This document shows positions 57,840-64,000 of a stretch of 64,000 nucleotides of DNA, one piece after another. The translations under genes were made by a program, and so were the position numbers. The notes below the pieces were generated by a model. It was not told the origin of the DNA, did not search any database, and worked only from the letters and a program-made list of their open reading frames with translations. Location of the stretch: the NCBI GenBank assembly GCA_964019425.1, contig OZ025809.1, positions 558,001-622,000 of the forward strand, written 5' to 3'. Every line of letters begins with the position of its first letter. Positions within the stretch are counted from its first letter, which is position 1. This DNA is from Flectonema sp. DT1601. Lineage: Eukaryota > Euglenozoa > Diplonemea > Diplonemida > Diplonemidae.

Positions 57840-59992
57840 TTACAAACCTATTTTTGTGTCGTTTGTATTTGTGTACTAAAAATACAATAATAATTATAAT
57901 AATAATAAATTTAAAAAAAAATATACATACCACAGCATACATATTTGCTGGATTATCAAAGGCTCGAATCATTTGATGAGCCGTAAGAGATCTACTTACT
58001 GAAGAAGATATGGTGTGTACTGTGTTAGGATCCGAAGGGAACCTACTCGATCTTAAACAGTCTTCTACTTTTCTGCATATCAATGCCGTAAAACACAATG
58101 ACTCAGAACTCTTACAAGTAATATTACGTCTCGGCTCTGTATCAATGCTGCTGGTAGTAGCAGCCTTACTACGTGCGACGGATTGCGTATCAGAACTACC
58201 CTCAGTCCAAAGATCATTGTTGTATATTAAAGACATGCATTCAGGACTAGCAATAGTCGCAGCGTGTCTTAAAACAGTATTAACACGACTATTATGAATA
58301 CCCTTATCTGATATCCCGTATAATGTATCATACTGACCACTAACACTATTTGCAAACAGTCCTCTCGGAGGAAGGGCTTTTCCCTCCTCTGCGACACTAT
58401 TACAGACTGTAGATGCAGCTGATAGACAGGTGGCAAGGGTCCAGTCTGGATTACCTGCAGTGGTGGCTTGTGATGTTGTGATTTGATGCCATGTTTTACA
58501 CACTAAGGAAACAGTAAATAAATCTGACAATCCCATGTATGAAAATATTGACGACAATACTTTAGGAGAAGAACTCACCAACAGTGGCAATGAAGGAACT
58601 CCAACTCCATGTAAGGTAGAGTCTCGTAGCTGTTGATCGAGGTGTTGCCATTCAGGAAGCAGCCATGATTCGTGTTGTCCACTAACTGATGTTAGACAGC
58701 GAGTGAAAGTACTACAATTGTACCATTCTTTGCAATGACGACATTGTCGTTGTTGAGATGGTTTAGATTGAATAATGTCAAATGCGGATGCTCTCATTCT
58801 AGAATTAGATAACCACAATCCATTGTCATTATTGATAGATGCATACGCGTACTTCCCAGATTCAAGAGATTTTATTTCATTGAATTCAGTAAAGACACAA
58901 AGTTCAGCAACACCAAACCTTCTCGTGTGTAGTTGATACTCTACTGTAACATCAGAACCAAATCCTTCAAATAATCTAATTCTTGGAGGTGATGGTGACC
59001 AAGTCCTCTTACAACAGTCCTCTGATAACATCCTTCCATCGTTACATGATTGAATACATATACCAGTCATGTGTCCTGTTGGTTTGGTTGTTTTTTTATA
59101 AGCGAATTAAAAAAAAAACCATTCAGATAAATAGCCTTTTATTTTGTTGATCGCAGACAGTAATATTTAATAAATAAACGGGGTCTTCGTCTGAATAGTT
59201 TTTTTTTTTTTTTTTTTCCTCTCTCCGACTTCGTCGTTGCAAAAAATAAATAAAAGAAATACCTGCTTCACCGACAACAATGTAGGCGTCTGAGGCTTCA
59301 GAGTAGTCTTGAACGAGTTCACAACGAGTGTCACAACGGGAAGGAAATTTAACAAACCTCCCCGACTCTCGGTGGCAAAGTCGAATAACAGTAACACAAT
59401 TTGAATCTGTGAAACATGAAGATGAAGGAAGCAATTTAAAGGGTCTGAAATCCCCTCCAGAATCAACGGTTGCCGTCCATTGGAATTTTGGACTGGAACA
59501 TATTTGAATTGGTTTCTGCCTCTCCGGAGACATCACACGCAAGTCCGCTTCGTGTTGGGTTTGGTACTGCTTGCTTAGCTCATTGAGAAGGTCGTTAAAC
59601 TTTTCTTGTGTTTTACATTCTGAAAGTAATGAATTTATGTCTTTGACTCTCTCAGGATCCACCCGTAAAAAATATGCTGCCAACCTCCTCCTTGTCGAAA
59701 AGTAACCACAACCGTATTCAACATCTAAATCTCTGAATAGCGTCTCCTCTTCTCTGCTGCGATACTTTATTAACAATTTTGGAATATCTTTTTTTCTTCG
59801 GAGATCAAACTCATCAAAGAAACCAATCAAGGCATCATAATAAATAAGATATTTCGTATTGTAACGAACACTTAGTTCTCCACAAAGAGCATCCTCATCT
59901 CCTTCTGACTGACTGATTAGCGTGTCTAGTGAATTTATTTGTTTCGGATCAAAGACTAACAGGAAGTTGCATAACTTATCACGAATCGACAT
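57840..59992 (-). CDS. F-box protein with three N-terminal helical repeats
   Basis: Exons 59992-59263 and 59075-57931 join in phase (GEAG-HMTG) across a 187-nt intron that contains a family A repeat. A third exon, 57875-57840, is probable because reading through gives a run of Ile codons from an ATT-rich intron. The product is about 636 residues. Residues 6-145 hold three repeats of about 45 residues (f..fdp.....i..LL......ee.lf.eL...YG), a module I recall from many kinetoplastid and other protist proteins. A Cys/His motif (CRHCKEWYNCSTFTRC) lies near 355 and an F-box (LPLLVSSSPKVLSSIFSYMG, then SLVCKTWHQI) near 405-450. F-box proteins recruit substrates to SCF ubiquitin ligases through Skp1. 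The substrate is unknown. Confidence 0.75.
59109..59246 (+). repeat. repeat family A, copy 10, inside an intron of the F-box gene
   Basis: AAACCATTCAGATAAATAGC, TTGTTGATCGCAGACAGTAA, then CGTCTGAATAGT with a T run, CCGACTTCGTCG and TGC plus an A run. It makes up about three quarters of the 187-nt intron. Confidence 0.8.
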
Positions 59993-60239
59993 GAGGTGGT
60001 TGCTGATATTAAAATGGTGTAATAAAAATAAGTTAAGAAGTACAATTAAGAATCGTGTTTTTTTTTTGTTTTGTTTTTCTATCGATGTGAACCAACCTCA
60101 ACTTGAGGTGTTGGAAAAAAAAGATTTTTTAAAAAAAAAAGTAGAAAAAAAACAAACTGTGCTTACAAAATGTGATCGAAAAGGGAAAAAAGGTGGAAAA
60201 AATTGTGCAAAAAAAATCAAAATGATAAAAGAACCACAT

Positions 60240-61680
<1,441 letters not shown>

Positions 61681-61920
61681 TTAAGGGGCTTAAAAAGTAA
61701 AACTTAAAGTATTTCCTGTTTGGAGAAAAGAACGGTGACAAAACGACAAGATTCTCCCCGAATTCCTACACCAAGTCCCTTCTAGTAGACATGCCAATTA
61801 CCTGTTTTACAAATAGTATAAATACATCAATTTATGCGACAAAGTTCATTTCCTTTTCGGGTTGTGAGGATCTAATGCGTAATCCCGTTCCGAATTGGAA
61901 TAAATGTGGAAAAAGAGTGA

Positions 61921-62049
61921 AAAACTATTCAGATTAGAATTATTTTCGTTGAACGCGGACAGAACCATGTCGCACAGGAAAATAAGTCATGACCATAAAA
62001 AAAATATTAGTTTGTCAATCTGAACAGTTTTTTTCTCCGTCGGTACAAA
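61921..62049 (+). repeat. repeat family A, copy 11
   Basis: AAAACTATTCAGATTAGAAT, GTTGAACGCGGACAGAACC, TGTCGCACAGG, then CAATCTGAACAGTTT and CTCCGTCGGTACAAAGG. The final hairpin has lost half of its stem. Confidence 0.8.
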
Positions 62050-63309
62050 GGAAAAAAGAATTGCGACTACCGCCATAGATATCTCATCTGTGAATTGTTT
62101 TGGTTTTCATCACATGTGCTCATCGATGACACTACTCGTCTCAGTAAACTACTAATTGTATCGATCGCTAATATAATTTGATGTCCCTTTTGTTTGCACG
62201 AGTTAGAGAAATCAGGCAGCTGAAGTACCTGTGCAAAAGTAGAGAATCCCGTCACGGATATTCTTCTTCTCAGAAGGTAAAGTATCGCACAAAGAAACGC
62301 TTCAATCTTTTTCGAACTCAGAATAACAAAGTAGATTGCTAATAACCTGGCTAGGGTCTGCCGACGCAGAAAGGAAGTAATCGAAAGAAAATCAAAAAGA
62401 AACTAAGGAACTGCCTGCTCCACTTTTTTCTTATTTTGGAGGTAACTGACAGAATTGGGTCAGCTGGACTAAATTGGAATCCAAGAAATGTACTCCATTT
62501 TGATGAACACCTCACAAGAAATTGTCAACAACGCTACAATTTCACAAAACGCTTTTACAGCGTGAATAGTTTCTACATTCCTGAAACAGGAAGAACGAAT
62601 TGGGGTTGCGATCGCAGCACTGAGAACAGAACTGCACCAATAATGTTACTAACGAAAATACTATTCCACGGCTAAGGTACCTGTAGGGTAACTACACAAC
62701 ACATATCAGATGAAGTACATCAAATGCACTTGAAACTATCGCACAAGTAGAGCTTACTTGTAATTGGTTTGTTTGTTTTGAATAGGACCAGATAAATAAA
62801 GAGATAAGTCGGGTAACAATGTCGAGCTTACTCGGGTCATCTTCCAGTTCCTGATGGAACGGAATGAATTATTCCCAGAGCAAACTTCTAAGGAATAGTT
62901 TGTTACCACAACAGTAAAGACACACAAAATAGATTTAAAATCATAAAAAAAGAGACTCGCCAAAACGCCACACAGCTATTTTCACACAAACACTTGTTTT
63001 ATCTTTTGATTTTATAAATTAAAGAACTAGATTTAGAACAGAAAATACAAAACCAAACTATTTATAGCGAGTAGCCAGTCACCAGGAACTGTAAAAGAGA
63101 GCAGTCGCACCAAATCACAGAATGGCTAGTACGCAAAGCCTCTGTGTTTTCAAATTGCTGCTAGTTACAGCAAAATACCAAATACTGTATAGTCACTCAC
63201 ACCAGGTGACTCACAGTGATAGCGAAGACTCACAGCAATGGATTAGAACTATGAGATAATTAGCAATGCTAAGTGGTTATTGCTGTATATTATGAGTACT
63301 CCAGGGAGG

Positions 63310-63350
63310 GTAACTCACAGCAATAGAAGACCCCAATCCGTAGCCGTTTC
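63310..63350 (+). repeat. fragment of repeat family B
   Basis: It matches the GTAACTCACAGCAA...GAAGACC and AATCCGTAGCCGTTTCC words of family B (near 14991 and 47863) and then diverges. A shorter match, GAAGACTCACAGCAATGGAT, lies at about 63225. Confidence 0.6.
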
Positions 63351-63911
63351 CTTCAACCGAAATGATATAATTTAACTATGGAGAGTTGTTTGGTACATAA
63401 ATTGATAACAAAGGAGTCTCACTCGAATGATCGACATTTGATTATTGTCAAATTTAGCTTTGATCCAAACCTAAATAATAAAAAAAAAAAAAAAAAAAAA
63501 AAAATCTTTTTTTTTTTTTTTTTTTTTGGTAAATGATTGTTTGTGTTTGAGAAAATTAGTTTTTCTTAGAAAACAAAAAGGGAGGGGAAACAAAATACGA
63601 GTATAAAGCAGAGCTAAAGTAGAACTTCATACAGTAAAAAAAGAATTACCTGACAATACCAAATAAAAAAGAAAAACCCCTTCCATAAAGAAATGAAGGT
63701 AGTAATAATCAATAAGATATTTCGCACGTTTCGTTTTTTTTTTTTGTTTTTTTAAAAAAACAAGCGAAAGTTTGTCTGCCAAGATGCTTCCGCAGAAGTA
63801 GACATCTTTATCAAAACAAGACTTTCTGTTTTCGAATAGAAAGCAATCCATGCTTCCTTCCCTTGAACTTTCAGAGTCAGGGTGGATACAAAGAAGAGGT
63901 TTTATATTACT

Positions 63912-64000
63912 CTAAAATATATAAAACTTCTCTCCACCATCGTCATCAATCTCAATGACGTCATCTTCAGAATGAATATCATTTGGTACTAAACATGGAA
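63912..64000 (-). CDS. acidic C-terminus of a gene cut by the window edge
   Basis: On the minus strand a frame open from the window edge to a TAG at 63912-63914 encodes about 28 residues, PCLVPNDIHSEDDVIEIDDD and then a short end in FYIF. The composition (acidic, no homopolymer) and the strand agree with a real gene end continuing the one-directional array. Too short to identify. Confidence 0.5.
   Translation of the reverse strand, partial: PCLVPNDIHSEDDVIEIDDDGGEKFYIF

Noticed and set aside
57876-57930. Ile-rich membrane segment near the end of the F-box protein
   Set aside because: It is read from an ATT-repeat stretch bounded by GTATGT and TTTTTAG, better explained as a 55-nt intron.
59070-59070. 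A separate gene starting at the ATG at 59070
   Set aside because: An acceptor lies five bases upstream and joins in phase with the donor at 59262. A single F-box gene explains both ORFs.
62436-62675. 79-codon plus-strand ORF near the right end
   Set aside because: It begins with TTG, has no motif, and the strand is opposite to the gene array.

Overview
The window is nuclear DNA of a single-celled eukaryote. The genes have GT-AG introns, long A or T homopolymer runs are everywhere, and there is no bacterial gene organisation. The alpha-tubulin gene keeps the usual core and ends in an ESAD...EEDIEEY tail that, from memory, looks most like Euglenozoa. The predicted receptor-type nucleotide cyclases, and a protein with three Y/F...P...LL...EE..L..L...YG helical repeats, also recall Euglenozoa and other discobans. 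An intron-bearing lineage such as a diplonemid or euglenid would fit. This placement is inference and needs a tree.

Every gene I can support lies on the minus strand: twelve firm genes, one small uncertain one and a partial one at the right edge. From low to high coordinates they are: a giant CAP-domain/EGF-repeat membrane protein (3148-12313); a two-cyclase-domain receptor adenylyl cyclase (18454-21751); a coiled-coil protein with W-rich C-terminal repeats (22694-26816); a 5'-nucleotidase-like ectodomain fused to a cyclase-like domain (28022-30901); a DUF3754/TMEM143-like membrane protein (31881-33326); a small Ser-rich ORF (33764-34108); a bromodomain-MRG fusion (34310-35569); a large low-complexity SAM protein (35799-40964); an MFS transporter (41208-42464); an unrecognised polytopic membrane protein (52051-53907); a secreted beta-helix protein (54890-57548); an F-box protein (57840-59992); alpha-tubulin (60240-61665); and the acidic C-terminus of a further gene (63912-64000).

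I rebuilt introns by eye where reading frames demanded them. Donors are mostly GTATGT. Acceptors are preceded by A- or A/C-rich sequence (AAACAG type) instead of a pyrimidine tract. Several ORF ends and starts are therefore not gene ends and starts: the CAP/EGF gene has eight exons, the beta-helix gene three, the F-box gene two or three, the first cyclase three, and tubulin and the coiled-coil gene two each.

The gene-free stretches (1-3.1 kb, 12.3-18.4 kb, 42.5-52.0 kb, 61.7-63.9 kb) are rich in A/T runs and hold several undescribed dispersed repeats. The clearest is a family of about 100-190 bp elements (11 copies seen) with ATTCAGAT inverted ends and a CCGAC-NNN-GTCGG hairpin next to an A run. 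One copy sits inside an intron of the F-box gene, and another interrupts a different repeat whose uninterrupted form occurs twice nearby. A longer repeat pair (about 15 kb and 48 kb), a shuffled X/Y duplication, and a foldback element at 50.3 kb make 43-51 kb an accessory, repeat-built region. The spacer at 27.1-27.5 kb carries three perfect stem-loops and may encode a structured RNA.

As a set, the genes suggest a motile protist with a large surface adhesin or receptor, surface-linked cyclic-nucleotide signalling, secreted carbohydrate-active-like proteins, and ordinary cytoskeletal and chromatin genes. They do not form an obvious pathway cluster.
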